Assembly: GCF_028023675.1 (NCBI RefSeq)
Contig: NZ_JAQIOZ010000006.1
Span: 1-64,000, forward strand
Origin: Primorskyibacter aestuariivivens
GTDB taxonomy: Bacteria; Pseudomonadota; Alphaproteobacteria; Rhodobacterales; Rhodobacteraceae
Direction: 5' to 3'
Length of the DNA stretch: 64,000 bases
Shown here: one piece after another, positions 14,446 to 22,934 of the stretch
Layout of the letters: every line of letters starts with the position of its first letter
How positions within the stretch are numbered: the first letter of the stretch is position 1
Translations under genes and position numbers: made by a program
The notes under the pieces: generated by a model
Database searches by the model: none
Told to the model about the DNA's origin: nothing
What the model saw: the letters and a program-made list of their open reading frames with translations, nothing else

Positions 14446-15852
14446 TTACATCATCTCGCGCACATCGGTCAGGTGGCCGGTCACCGCCGCCGCCGCCGCC
14501 ATGGCGGGCGAGACGAGGTGGGTACGGCCCTTGTAGCCCTGACGCCCCTCGAAGTTGCGGTTCGAGGTCGACGCACAGCGCTCACCCTCGGACAGCTGAT
14601 CGGGGTTCATGGCAAGACACATGGAACAGCCTGCAAGGCGCCACTCAAACCCGGCTTCCTTGAAGATATCGGCAAGACCCTCTTCTTCGGCCTGCGCACG
14701 GACAAGGCCCGAACCCGGAACCACCATGGCGCGCATGCCATCCTTGATCTTCTTGCCCTTGAGGATCGCGGCCGCGGCGCGCAGGTCCTCGATCCGGCCA
14801 TTGGTGCAGGAGCCGATGAACACGGTGTCGATCTCGATATCGGTGAGCTTCTGACCGGGGGTCAGGCCCATGTAGTCCAGCGCGCGGCGTGCCGCGTCCA
14901 CCTTGCCGCCTTTGAAATCCTCGGGCGCGGGGACATTGGCGGAGATCGGCAGAACATCCTCGGGCGAGGTGCCCCAGGTCACGACCGGTTCGATCTCTTC
15001 GCCCTTGAGCGTGATCACCTTGTCGAAATGCGCGCCCTCATCGGTATAGAGCGTTTTCCACCAATCCATCGCCGCTTCCCATTGCGCGCCTTTGGGGGCG
15101 TGCGGGCGGCCTTTGACGTATTCAAAGGTGGTCTCGTCGGGTGCAATAAGTCCCGCGCGTGCGCCGCCTTCGATCGCCATGTTACAGACGGTCATGCGGC
15201 CTTCCATCGACAGATCGCGGATCGCTTCGCCGCAATATTCGATAACATAGCCAGTACCGCCCGCGGTGCCGGTGGCGCCAATCACGGCCAGCGTGATGTC
15301 CTTGGCGGTCACACCGGGATTCAGTTTTCCGGTGATCTCGACCTTCATGTTCTTGGACTTTTTCTGGATCAGCGTCTGCGTGGCCAGAACATGTTCCACC
15401 TCGGAGGTGCCGATGCCATGGGCCAGCGCGCCGAACGCGCCATGGGTCGCGGTGTGGCTGTCGCCGCAGACCACGGTCATGCCGGGCAGGGTCCAGCCCT
15501 GTTCGGGGCCGACGATATGCACGATGCCCTGGCGGATGTCGGACACCGGGTAGTAGTGAATGCCGAATTCCTTGGCATTGGTGTCAAGGGCTGCCACCTG
15601 AATGCGGCTGTCCTCGGTCATCTGCTCGGGGTTCTCGCGGCCCGCGGTGGTGGGCACGTTATGGTCCGGAACGGCAATGGTCTTTTCCGGGGCGCGCACC
15701 TTGCGACCTGCCATGCGCAGACCTTCAAAGGCCTGCGGGCTGGTCACTTCGTGAACGAGGTGCCGGTCGATATAAAGCAGGCTGGTGCCGTCTTCGGCTT
15801 CGTGGGCGACATGGGCATCCCATATCTTGTCATAGAGCGTTTTGGGGGACAT
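14446..15852 (-). CDS. leuC: 3-isopropylmalate dehydratase large subunit
   Basis: This is the [4Fe-4S] aconitase-family subunit that works with LeuD in leucine synthesis. The 468 residues are typical. Iron-sulfur ligands are visible in FIGSCTNGR and [12 protein letters not shown]. Other conserved stretches are the N-terminal [21 protein letters not shown] and [16 protein letters not shown]. It starts at ATG 15852 with a purine-rich GGGAGAGG upstream. leuD follows after a spacer that carries REP-like hairpins. Confidence 0.97.
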   Translation of the reverse strand: MSPKTLYDKIWDAHVAHEAEDGTSLLYIDRHLVHEVTSPQAFEGLRMAGRKVRAPEKTIAVPDHNVPTTAGRENPEQMTEDSRIQVAALDTNAKEFGIHYYPVSDIRQGIVHIVGPEQGWTLPGMTVVCGDSHTATHGAFGALAHGIGTSEVEHVLATQTLIQKKSKNMKVEITGKLNPGVTAKDITLAVIGATGTAGGTGYVIEYCGEAIRDLSMEGRMTVCNMAIEGGARAGLIAPDETTFEYVKGRPHAPKGAQWEAAMDWWKTLYTDEGAHFDKVITLKGEEIEPVVTWGTSPEDVLPISANVPAPEDFKGGKVDAARRALDYMGLTPGQKLTDIEIDTVFIGSCTNGRIEDLRAAAAILKGKKIKDGMRAMVVPGSGLVRAQAEEEGLADIFKEAGFEWRLAGCSMCLAMNPDQLSEGERCASTSNRNFEGRQGYKGRTHLVSPAMAAAAAVTGHLTDVREMM

Positions 15853-15915
15853 GGCTGGTCCTCTCCCTTGGCTTGTGAAATTCGAATTTTCAGGGGCGGA
15901 TTGGCAAAAGACCGC

Positions 15916-16002
15916 TCATAGGCGGGCGAGCACCGTATGTGTCGCACCGTAAAACCGCTCGTTCAGGCGGTCCCGGTCTTGAATATCCATCTGCATTTGC
16001 AT
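15916..16002 (-). CDS. Candidate 28-residue small protein upstream of leuC
   Basis: An ATG at 16002 with AAGGGG upstream opens a 28-codon frame (MQMQMDIQDRDRLNERFYGA...) ending 63 bases before leuC. It has no run of leucine codons, so it is not an obvious leucine attenuation peptide. The composition is protein-like and the ribosome-binding site fair, but it is too short to judge from one sequence. Confidence 0.3.
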   Translation of the reverse strand: MQMQMDIQDRDRLNERFYGATHTVLARL

Positions 16003-16023
16003 AGCTGGCCCCTTACAGGTTGA

Positions 16024-16036
16024 GCGAGATTCTCGC
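16024..16036. promoter_or_regulatory. Palindrome upstream of the leuC side
   Basis: GCGAGA-T-TCTCGC is a perfect 6-1-6 palindrome in the divergent region between the leuC operon and a small secreted-protein gene. It is a plausible regulator-binding site; the regulator is unknown. Confidence 0.35.
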
Positions 16037-16104
16037 AAGCCTTGGCGGATCTTTCGGACAAATCGTGATCTGGTACGCGCCTTGCGGCGTAACAATGGTG
16101 ACTT

Positions 16105-16118
16105 GCCCAATGTTGGGC
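16105..16118. promoter_or_regulatory. Palindrome before the small secreted-protein gene
   Basis: GCCCAA-TG-TTGGGC is a perfect 6-2-6 palindrome, followed by GGTATTTTTG and lying 24 bases before ATG 16143. It could be an operator or a short hairpin in the leader. Confidence 0.4.
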
Positions 16119-16142
16119 GGTATTTTTGATGGGCGAAACGAC

Positions 16143-16304
16143 ATGAAGAGCAAACTGAACGCCATCTATATGGTTCTCTGCGCCACGATCATTGTGGCCG
16201 GTCTCTCTGTGCATGCGTCTTATGCCCATGGTCACGATTCCCTGACGAGCGCGTCTGAAAATGGCGTGATCGCGTTGATCGAAGCTGCCACACAGGTGCA
16301 CTGA
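16143..16304 (+). CDS. Small secreted or membrane-anchored peptide, unknown function
   Basis: The 53-residue product has a textbook signal peptide (MKSKLNAIYMVLCATIIVAG, then SVHASYA with probable cleavage after AYA-type residues). The short mature part starts HGHD and ends QVH, rich in histidine. ATG 16143 is chosen because the signal peptide starts there. Palindromes flank it on both sides. It lies before mscS with a 66-base gap. I do not recognise it; the histidines hint at metal binding, which is speculative. Confidence 0.5.
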   Translation: MKSKLNAIYMVLCATIIVAGLSVHASYAHGHDSLTSASENGVIALIEAATQVH

Positions 16305-16311
16305 CGCTCTT

Positions 16312-16327
16312 GTTTGCCGTGGCAAAC
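16312..16327. promoter_or_regulatory. Perfect palindrome between the small peptide gene and mscS
   Basis: GTTTGCC-GT-GGCAAAC is a 7-2-7 palindrome located 8 bases after the small-peptide stop and about 44 before the mscS ATG. The two-base centre is too tight for an RNA hairpin loop, which favours a protein-binding site over a terminator. Confidence 0.4.
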
Positions 16328-16370
16328 TTGTGCAAGCCTGTATGCATGGCTATGACCCGCATCCGCCGAC

Positions 16371-17720
16371 ATGGAACCTGAACCCGATCAGATCGGCGCT
16401 CCCGCCACTTTCGAGAATATCGTGACCCTGCTCTGGGCACAGATCGAGGCGTTGCAGGCCAATCTGCTGCGCCCCTGGAACGCGTATCAGGTGCTGATCG
16501 CGCTGGCTGTTTTCGTTGCGGCCCATCTGCTGGCCAAAGTCCTGCATCCGCGTGTCAGTGAATGGATGCGCGCGCGCGAGGGCTGGCCCAAATGGCGCAT
16601 GCGGGTGCTGGTCGTCATCCGCCGCCGCATTCGCATGATCCTGTTTGTCGCGCTGATCTGGGCCGTTGTGCTCCTGATGCGCGAGCTGACCTGGCCCAGC
16701 CGCTCTTATCTTCTGGGCATATTGGCGTCGCTGGCCACCGCCTGGCTCTTTGTGACCTTTGCGACCCGGTTGATCGGCAATGCGCTTTTGCGATCGATGG
16801 TGCGCTATGGCGCGTGGATTTGGGTGACGCTGCATATTCTGGGTCTCAAGGAAGAGGCGCAGGCCGCGCTGGATTCCATGGCGTTTGAGATCGGGGAATC
16901 CCGCTTTTCTCTCTGGCTGGTCGTGCAGGCGGTTGTGATGGTGGCTGCGCTGGTCACGGCGGCACGGTTTGTCACCACCGCCACGGCCGCGCAGATCCGG
17001 CGCAATGACGATATCTCGCCCTCGATGCAGGTGCTGGCGGTCAAGATCCTGCAGGTGATCCTCTACACCTTCGCATTTGTGGTGGCGCTGCGGCTGGCCG
17101 GGGTGGACCTGACCGGGTTGGCGGTGCTTTCGGGTGCCATTGGTGTGGGGCTTGGCTTTGGCCTGCAAAAGGTGGTGTCGAACCTTGTTTCGGGTATCAT
17201 CATCCTTCTGGATAAGTCGATCAAGCCGGGGGACGTGATCAGCCTTGGTGAAACCTTTGGCTGGATCAACTCACTTGGCGCGCGCTATGTCAGCGTCGTC
17301 ACCCGCGACGGGCGTGAATACCTGATTCCCAACGAAGACCTGATCACCGGACAGGTGGTGAACTGGTCGCATTCGTCGGATTACGTGCGGCTCGATATCT
17401 TTTTCGGCACGGCCTACGGCGATGACCCGCATGTGGTGCGCAAGCTGGCGATCGAGGCGGCCAGCGGGGTCGAGCGCGTGCTGTCCCATCCCAAGACGCC
17501 GGTCTGTCACATCGTGGGCTTTGGCGACAGTTCGGTGGATTACATCCTGCGCTTCTGGATCAGCGATCCGACCGGCGGTCTGACCAATATCCGGGGCAAC
17601 GTCTATCTGGCGCTCTGGGACAGTTTCAAAGAGCATGGGATTTCGATCCCGTTCCCGCAGCGCGAAGTCAGAATGCTGGAAGGGTCCCAGTTGCGCACTG
17701 GTGAAATACAGGACGGGTGA
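16371..17720 (+). CDS. Mechanosensitive ion channel, MscS family
   Basis: The 449-residue inner-membrane channel opens under membrane tension to release solutes on osmotic downshock. There are about five membrane helices. The last (TM3, pore-lining) is seen in LAVLSGAIGVGLGFGLQKVVSNLVSGIIILLDKSIKPGD (about residues 249-287), with the alternating Gly/Ala pattern of MscS, followed by the beta domain (VSVVTRDGREYLIPNEDLI) and an alpha/beta cytoplasmic cage domain. The extra N-terminal helices make it longer than E. coli MscS (286 residues), as in YnaI/YbdG-type members. Confidence 0.92.
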   Translation: MEPEPDQIGAPATFENIVTLLWAQIEALQANLLRPWNAYQVLIALAVFVAAHLLAKVLHPRVSEWMRAREGWPKWRMRVLVVIRRRIRMILFVALIWAVVLLMRELTWPSRSYLLGILASLATAWLFVTFATRLIGNALLRSMVRYGAWIWVTLHILGLKEEAQAALDSMAFEIGESRFSLWLVVQAVVMVAALVTAARFVTTATAAQIRRNDDISPSMQVLAVKILQVILYTFAFVVALRLAGVDLTGLAVLSGAIGVGLGFGLQKVVSNLVSGIIILLDKSIKPGDVISLGETFGWINSLGARYVSVVTRDGREYLIPNEDLITGQVVNWSHSSDYVRLDIFFGTAYGDDPHVVRKLAIEAASGVERVLSHPKTPVCHIVGFGDSSVDYILRFWISDPTGGLTNIRGNVYLALWDSFKEHGISIPFPQREVRMLEGSQLRTGEIQDG

Positions 17721-17748
17721 CGCGTCCGCAGAGCAGGGGGGCTGACGC

Positions 17749-18567
17749 ATGTCTTTTGAGGAATTCGGTCAACGCGAGCGCGATGGGTGGTCCGATGCAG
17801 CGTTGGCGCAAGGATATGTGACCTATTTCGGGCGCACCGCCGAGGAGATCGGAGACAGGCTTATTGCGCAGTGCGCGATTGATGACAGCATGAATGTGCT
17901 GGACCTGTGCTGCGGGCAGGGCGCGCTCACGTCACAATTGCTGGATGCGGGGCATCGTGTGACGGGGCTGGATTTTTCGCCCCCGCTGCTGGAAATGGCG
18001 CGCCGGGTGGCGCCCGGGGCGGAATTCATCGAGGGCGATGCGCAGGATATGCCGTTTGACACTGGGCGCTTTGACGCGGTGATGTGCAATTTCGGGATGA
18101 TGCATATCCCCGATCAGGACAAGGCAATGGCCGAGATCACCCGCGTACTGAAGCCCGGGGGCCGCTTTGGCATGGCGACCTGGGCCACGCCGCCGGACAA
18201 TCCTGCATTTGGCGTGATGATAGGGGCCATGCGGCAATTGGCCGATCTCACTGCGGCACCGAGCCAGCCGGACCTGTTCCGCTTTGCCGATGAAGCGCAG
18301 GCCCGCGACGGTTTTGCCGGGGCGGGGATCACGCTCGAGCAGTTCTGCACCGAAACCGACACTTGGTCTTTCGATGCGCCCGACGGTCTTTTCCGGTTGT
18401 TCGCGGAAGGTACGGTTGGGGTGGGGATGACTTTGCGGTCGCAAACACTCGAGGTCATCGAACAGATACGTGCACACGTGGCCGATATTTTGGCCCGCGA
18501 ATATGCTACTGAGAACGGATTTGATGTGCCGGTGCGTGCGGCAATTCTGTGCGGCACTGCGACTTGA
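17749..18567 (+). CDS. Class I SAM-dependent methyltransferase
   Basis: The 272-residue protein has the methyltransferase-11 motifs: NVLDLCCGQGALTSQLLDAGH (motif I, about residues 47-67), GLDFSPPLLEMARR, EGDAQDMPF, FDAVMCNFGMMHIPD and LKPGGRFGMATWA. It resembles UbiE/small-molecule methyltransferases; the substrate is not evident. It starts 28 bases after mscS and may be read through from it. A promoter for rsfS follows it. Confidence 0.85.
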   Translation: MSFEEFGQRERDGWSDAALAQGYVTYFGRTAEEIGDRLIAQCAIDDSMNVLDLCCGQGALTSQLLDAGHRVTGLDFSPPLLEMARRVAPGAEFIEGDAQDMPFDTGRFDAVMCNFGMMHIPDQDKAMAEITRVLKPGGRFGMATWATPPDNPAFGVMIGAMRQLADLTAAPSQPDLFRFADEAQARDGFAGAGITLEQFCTETDTWSFDAPDGLFRLFAEGTVGVGMTLRSQTLEVIEQIRAHVADILAREYATENGFDVPVRAAILCGTAT

Positions 18568-18590
18568 ACATCTGTGATGCGGCACTGTCA

Positions 18591-18619
18591 TTGAACTGAG
18601 ACCACTCCTTTGCTACTTT
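18591..18619 (+). promoter_or_regulatory. Putative sigma-70 promoter of rsfS-rlmH
   Basis: TTGAAC (18591-18596), a 17-base spacer and TACTTT (18614-18619) lie 54 bases before the proposed rsfS start. This is a reasonable housekeeping promoter by eye. Confidence 0.45.
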
Positions 18620-18672
18620 AAGAGCATCCCGGCGCCGGGGATCTGCGGCGCGATTGAAAGGAGGACTGAGTC

Positions 18673-19098
18673 CTGACACCTACTGTCGATACGGCCAATC
18701 CGGCCGTGCAAGGCACGCCCCAAACGGGCATTCCCGCAGAAGTTTCGAGCGAAGAGCTTCTCGCGCGTATCCTGAAATCCCTCGATGACAGCAAAGCCGA
18801 AGACATCGTGCAGATCGACCTGCGCGGCAAGACCGCTATGGGCGATTACATGGTGATCTGTTCGGGCCGGTCATCGCGCCAGGTGGCGGCGATCTCGGAA
18901 AAGCTGGCCGATACGCTGAAAAGCGATCTGGGTCGTCTGTCCAAGATGGAAGGCAAGGACGCGGGCGATTGGGTTCTGATCGACACGGGCGATGTGATCG
19001 TCCATGTGTTCCGCCCGGAAGTGCGCGAATTCTATCAGCTGGAGAAAATGTGGCTGCCCGCCGAAGAGGCGGCGAAACTGGCGACGCCGCGCGCCTGA
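18673..19098 (+). CDS. rsfS: Ribosome silencing factor RsfS
   Basis: RsfS binds uL14 on the large ribosomal subunit and blocks subunit joining when nutrients are short. The domain is clear: ARILKSLDDSKAEDIVQIDLRGKTAMGDYMVICSGRSSRQVAAISEKL, then WVLIDTGDVIVHVFRPEVREFYQLEKMW. The reported start is CTG 18673 (141 residues), because a near-perfect AAAGGAGGA ends eight bases before it and a stop codon lies just upstream. The next candidate, GTG 18706, has no ribosome-binding site. rlmH follows nine bases after the stop, the common order. Confidence 0.9.
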   Translation: MTPTVDTANPAVQGTPQTGIPAEVSSEELLARILKSLDDSKAEDIVQIDLRGKTAMGDYMVICSGRSSRQVAAISEKLADTLKSDLGRLSKMEGKDAGDWVLIDTGDVIVHVFRPEVREFYQLEKMWLPAEEAAKLATPRA

Positions 19099-19107
19099 GC
19101 CCGGCTG

Positions 19108-19578
19108 ATGAAAGTGCATATTTGCGCCGTGGGCCGTCTTCGGGCGGGCCCGGAAAAGGCGCTGATTGACGACTACTCCCAACGATTTGACCGTACGGGC
19201 CGGGCCTTGGGGCTTGGCCCATTGTCATTGCACGAGGTCGAGGACAAGAAGGGCGGCGGTATGGCGGGGGAAGCCCCACTGCTGCGCAAGGCCATGCCTG
19301 ATGGCGCGGTGCGGGTGATGCTGGATGAGCGCGGCAAGGTGATGTCGTCGCCGGATTTCGCCAACATGCTGGCCCGGTTCCGCGATGATGGGCGCAGCGA
19401 TACGGCATTCGTCATTGGCGGGGCAGATGGTATCGACCCCGATCTGAGACGCGAGGCGGATGTGACGCTGTCCTTCGGAAAAATGGTCTGGCCGCATATG
19501 CTGGTGCGGGTGATGCTGACGGAACAGCTCTATCGCGCTGCGGCGATTCTGGCAGGAACCCCCTATCACCGCGTTTGA
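19108..19578 (+). CDS. rlmH: 23S rRNA (pseudouridine1915-N3)-methyltransferase
   Basis: RlmH methylates pseudouridine 1915 in helix 69 of 23S rRNA using S-adenosylmethionine. The 156 residues match the SPOUT-fold family, with the N-terminal MKVHICAVGRLRAGPEKAL, the knot loop FVIGGADGIDPDLRREA and the C-terminal WPHMLVRVMLTEQLYRAAAILAGTPYHR signature. It is co-transcribed with rsfS. Confidence 0.97.
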   Translation: MKVHICAVGRLRAGPEKALIDDYSQRFDRTGRALGLGPLSLHEVEDKKGGGMAGEAPLLRKAMPDGAVRVMLDERGKVMSSPDFANMLARFRDDGRSDTAFVIGGADGIDPDLRREADVTLSFGKMVWPHMLVRVMLTEQLYRAAAILAGTPYHRV

Positions 19579-19801
19579 TCGCGTGTCCGATAGTGGAGAG
19601 GGTGACGTAAGGGAAAGAAAATTCCCCCTCATAGCGGTTTCGTGCAAAAATTCAGGGACATAAGCGCCTGAGCAGGTGATTTCGTTCCGAATAATTGTTG
19701 CGAGCCATTTGCAACTTGTGTCTGTACCCCGCACATACTAGCCATGCTGCGGCGCAGCGTCGCCGCGCATCTGAACCGTGACCAGAGAAGGAGGCCGCGT
19801 G

Positions 19802-20836
19802 ATGAACATGATGAAATCCGCCGCCCTCGCCGCCCTTCTGGGGCTGACTGCAACTGCCAGCATGGCGCAAGAGGTGACTCTGCGCTTCCAGCATTTCGTA
19901 TCGCCAAACTCGGCGAACCCGAAATACTTCATCGAACCCTGGGCCGAAAAGGTCGAAGCCGAGTCGGGTGGACGCATCAAGGTCGAGATCTATCCGTTCA
20001 TGCAGCTTGGTGGCAAAGCCCAGAGCCAGTATGACCTGATCCGCGACGGTGCCATTGACGGCGGCTGGGTGATCCCCGGCTATCAGCCCGGCCGCTTTGC
20101 CGAGGCCGAGGCGCTGGAACTGCCCTTCATGGTCACCAAAAGCGCCGAAGAAGCCAGCCGCGCGGCGTGGAACTTCACGCAGAAGCATCTGGCCGACGAT
20201 TTCAGCGACGTGCACCTGATTGCCGCGCATATGCATGGCCCCGGGCTGGTGCACAAGAAAGGCCCGGCCATTGAAAGCGTCGAGGATTTCAACGGTCTGA
20301 AACTGCGTGGCCCGTCGCGTCCCGCAACGCTGCTCCTGGACAAGCTGGGTGCCACGCCGATTGGTATGCCGGTTCCGGCCTTTCCCGAAGCGATGGCGCG
20401 CGGTGTTGTGGATGGCGGTGTGATCACCTGGGAAATGTCGCCCTCTCTCAAGCTGGACGAGTTGGCTGACAGTCACACCGACGTGGCGGGCGATCATTCG
20501 CTCTACAACCTCTATTTCATCTGGGCGATGAACAAGCAGGTGTATGAGGGTTTGCCGGATGACCTGCGCGCGGTGATTGACGCCAATTCAGGTTACGAGA
20601 CCTCGGCCTGGGCCGGTCGTGCCCATGACACCGGCGACAAGGACGGCTTGGCCGCGATGGAGGCCAGTGGCAACGAGATTGCCGAGCTGTCCGAAGAAGT
20701 AACTGCCAAGATCAAGGAGCTGGGCGCGGAAGTGACCCAGGAATGGATCACCGAGATGACTGATCGTGGCCTCGATGGTGCCGGGCTTGTCCGGGATGCG
20801 CAAGGCATGGTCGAAGAAGCGCGGGGCGAGATGTAA
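19802..20836 (+). CDS. TRAP transporter periplasmic substrate-binding protein (DctP family)
   Basis: The 344-residue product has a signal peptide (MNMMKSAALAALLGLTATAS, cleaved near MAQ). DctP-fold motifs follow: RFQHFVSPNS, IEPWAEKVEAESGGRIKVEIYPFMQLGG, LKLRGPSRPATLLLDKLGATPIGMP (the conserved organic-acid arginine region) and VVDGGVITWE. ATG 19802 follows AAGGAGG. It would deliver a carboxylate-type substrate to a DctQM permease, but neither permease gene is adjacent; it stands alone and ends at its own terminator. The substrate is unknown. Confidence 0.9.
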   Translation: MNMMKSAALAALLGLTATASMAQEVTLRFQHFVSPNSANPKYFIEPWAEKVEAESGGRIKVEIYPFMQLGGKAQSQYDLIRDGAIDGGWVIPGYQPGRFAEAEALELPFMVTKSAEEASRAAWNFTQKHLADDFSDVHLIAAHMHGPGLVHKKGPAIESVEDFNGLKLRGPSRPATLLLDKLGATPIGMPVPAFPEAMARGVVDGGVITWEMSPSLKLDELADSHTDVAGDHSLYNLYFIWAMNKQVYEGLPDDLRAVIDANSGYETSAWAGRAHDTGDKDGLAAMEASGNEIAELSEEVTAKIKELGAEVTQEWITEMTDRGLDGAGLVRDAQGMVEEARGEM

Positions 20837-20929
20837 TCAGTCTTCGGACCGGTCGTCCCATCGCTGCCAGAGCAGGTGGAGCAATGTGCTCCCCTGTGCG
20901 GGTGCCACGGCATCGTAGATGAACACTGG

Positions 20930-20953
20930 CCCACCCTTTGGGGTGGGTCTTTT
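20930..20953 (+). terminator. Rho-independent terminator after the TRAP binding protein
   Basis: CCCACCC (20930-20936)-TTTG-GGGTGGG (20941-20947) is followed by TCTTTTC. It lies 93 bases after the dctP-type gene. The remaining bases of the 20837-21060 gap show no convincing gene. Confidence 0.75.
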
Positions 20954-21060
20954 CGTATTGTCCCGCGCCGTGGCCTGCTGTGCCTGCGGCCACAAGGCCG
21001 CTGTGAGGGAGTGGCTTTGCATGAGACCAGCATATCATGTTTTGCGGCGCGTGTCGCGGG

Positions 21061-21624
21061 TCACGCGGAGGGTTCAAGCATGGTGATATGCGTGTCGCCG
21101 TATCGGCGGCTTTCCAGAAGGTCGAACCCGTCAGGCGCGGTTTGCGCGCTGGCTTCTTCCCAGACGATCAATGCATCCGGTGCGATCCAGCCCTGCGCCA
21201 TCGCGGTGATCAACGCTTTTTCGCCCAAACCCTTGCCATAAGGCGGGTCGAGAAACACCAGATCAAAGGGTGCGCCCTCATTGACCGGCAGCCGCGTTGC
21301 ATCGCGCGCGATCAGTCTGGCCCGCCCCTGTTCGCCCAGCAGGGCAATATTGGCGCGGATCAGCTTTTGCGATTTGCGCCCGTCATCGACAAACGCCACT
21401 TCGGCCGCGCCCCGAGACAACGCTTCCAGCCCCAACGCCCCCGTGCCGGCAAACAGGTCCAGTACACGCGTATCATCAAACGGGTTGCCGAACCGCCCGC
21501 CGCCCAGCATTGAAAACAGGCTTTCCCGCACCCGGTCCGTGGTGGGCCGCAGATGGGCGCCCGCATCGCCCTTGCCCACGGGGGTCAGCGCGCGGCCGCG
21601 ATGGGTTCCGGCGATGATCCTCAC
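21061..21624 (-). CDS. rsmD: 16S rRNA (guanine966-N2)-methyltransferase
   Basis: RsmD methylates G966 of 16S rRNA. The 187 residues show MRIIAGTHRGRALTPV at the start, LRPTTDRVRESLFSML, the SAM motif VLDLFAGTGALGLEALSRGA and the catalytic LDPPYGKG. The start ATG overlaps the stop of the upstream flavoprotein gene in ATGA, so it is translationally coupled to that gene. Confidence 0.95.
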   Translation of the reverse strand: MRIIAGTHRGRALTPVGKGDAGAHLRPTTDRVRESLFSMLGGGRFGNPFDDTRVLDLFAGTGALGLEALSRGAAEVAFVDDGRKSQKLIRANIALLGEQGRARLIARDATRLPVNEGAPFDLVFLDPPYGKGLGEKALITAMAQGWIAPDALIVWEEASAQTAPDGFDLLESRRYGDTHITMLEPSA

Positions 21625-22829
21625 CCGCGCATCAGGGCCTTCAGGTCCTTGTCGGACGCGTGAACCTGTTCCCGCGTGGGCGATTTGCCCATCTCGATCA
21701 GCCGCTTGCCGATCATGTAACCACGCGGATCGTTCATCGCATCGACCGAGACCAGCCGGTCGCCCTGAAAATACCAGAAGGACACGGAGCCGCCGCCGCC
21801 CTCGCGCGTTTCCACATGGTCATAGCCGGTGTTCAGCCCGGCGATCTGCAGTTTCACGTCATACTGATCCGACCAGAACCAAGGCGTTGCCACGTAGTCC
21901 AGATCAGCGCCCATCATGTTCTGGGCCACCACTTCTGCCTGATCGATGGCGTTCGGCACGCTCTCCAGCCGGATGCGCGCCCCGTGGAACGGGAAAGATG
22001 CGCAATCACCTGCGGCCCAGACATGGGGGGCCGATGTACGCCCGTGGCTGTCGGTCTTGATGCCGTTGTCGATCTCAAGTCCCGCCGCGTCGGCCAATTG
22101 CGTTGCCGGGGCAATGCCCACGCCCACGATCACAAGATCGACCTCCAGCTCGCTGCCGTCGGTCAGCCGCGCGCCGGTCACCTTGCCGTCACCCAACAGG
22201 GTGTCCAGCCCGACGCCTTCGCGGATATCGACACCGTGGCTGCTATGCAGGGCGCGGAAATAGTCCGAGGTCTGCGGGGCCGCCACACGTTGCAGGATAC
22301 GGTCGGCCATTTCGACCAGCGTGACCTGCATGCCCTTTTTGGCGGCAACGGCGGCGGCCTCAAGCCCGATATACCCACCACCCACGATCAATGCCCGCGC
22401 GCCTTCGCGGACCTGCGGGGCCATCGCATCCACATCCGCCAGCGTCCGCACGACAAAGACACCGTCGAGCGTGCCACCAATCGCGGCAGGCAGGGTCCGG
22501 GGGGTGGAGCCCGTGCAAAGCGCCAGTTCATCGTAGTTCAGCACGTCATCGCCAATTGTGACGGTCTTGGCGGACGTGTCGATGCCAGTCACCTCTTCGC
22601 CAAGACGCAGAGAGATATTCTGATCCGCATAAAAGCTTTCGGGTCGAAGATAGAGCCGTTCCTGCTCCATTTCCCCAAGCAGATACGCTTTGGACAGCGG
22701 TGGGCGCTGATAGGGCGGCACCGCTTCGGCACCGATCAGCGTGATGTCGCCGTCAAAACCCGTGCTGCGCAGCTTGGCCACCAGCGATGCCCCCGCCTGG
22801 CCGCCGCCTATCACTATGAAATGCGCCAT
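21621..22829 (-). CDS. FAD-dependent NAD(P)H oxidoreductase, ferredoxin/rhodocoxin reductase-like
   Basis: The 402-residue flavoprotein has an N-terminal FAD motif (IVIGGGQAGASLVAKLR), RPPLSKAYL, a central NAD motif (ALIVGGGYIGLEAAAVAAKKG) and the second FAD site VWAAGDCASFPF. The fold and the C-terminal domain match putidaredoxin/rhodocoxin-type reductases that pass electrons from NAD(P)H to a [2Fe-2S] ferredoxin. ATG 22829 (MAHFIVIGG) is chosen over an in-frame start at 22847. No ferredoxin or P450 partner is adjacent. The stop overlaps rsmD by four bases. Confidence 0.9.
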   Translation of the reverse strand: MAHFIVIGGGQAGASLVAKLRSTGFDGDITLIGAEAVPPYQRPPLSKAYLLGEMEQERLYLRPESFYADQNISLRLGEEVTGIDTSAKTVTIGDDVLNYDELALCTGSTPRTLPAAIGGTLDGVFVVRTLADVDAMAPQVREGARALIVGGGYIGLEAAAVAAKKGMQVTLVEMADRILQRVAAPQTSDYFRALHSSHGVDIREGVGLDTLLGDGKVTGARLTDGSELEVDLVIVGVGIAPATQLADAAGLEIDNGIKTDSHGRTSAPHVWAAGDCASFPFHGARIRLESVPNAIDQAEVVAQNMMGADLDYVATPWFWSDQYDVKLQIAGLNTGYDHVETREGGGGSVSFWYFQGDRLVSVDAMNDPRGYMIGKRLIEMGKSPTREQVHASDKDLKALMRG

Positions 22830-22934
22830 GGTTTCCCCCCCGTTCAACGAGCCACTTTCTCACTGGCTCTTTTCCGGTCGCAGCCTATATCTCGCTACTG
22901 GGAAAACGCAATTCCAATACAGGGAAGAACGGGA

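Noticed and set aside
14260-15921. 553-codon + strand frame across leuC
   Set aside because: Antisense shadow of leuC; no ribosome-binding site and no recognisable domain.
19579-19801. Promoter for the TRAP binding protein
   Set aside because: Several TTG-rich -35-like strings exist, but none has a convincing -10 at proper spacing.
20837-21022. 61-codon minus frame in the gap after the TRAP gene
   Set aside because: It runs through the terminator hairpin, and no ribosome-binding site or family pattern is visible.
21660-22934. Long 5' extension of the peroxiredoxin frame
   Set aside because: It is antisense to the flavoprotein gene; the peroxiredoxin domain begins at ATG 22935.
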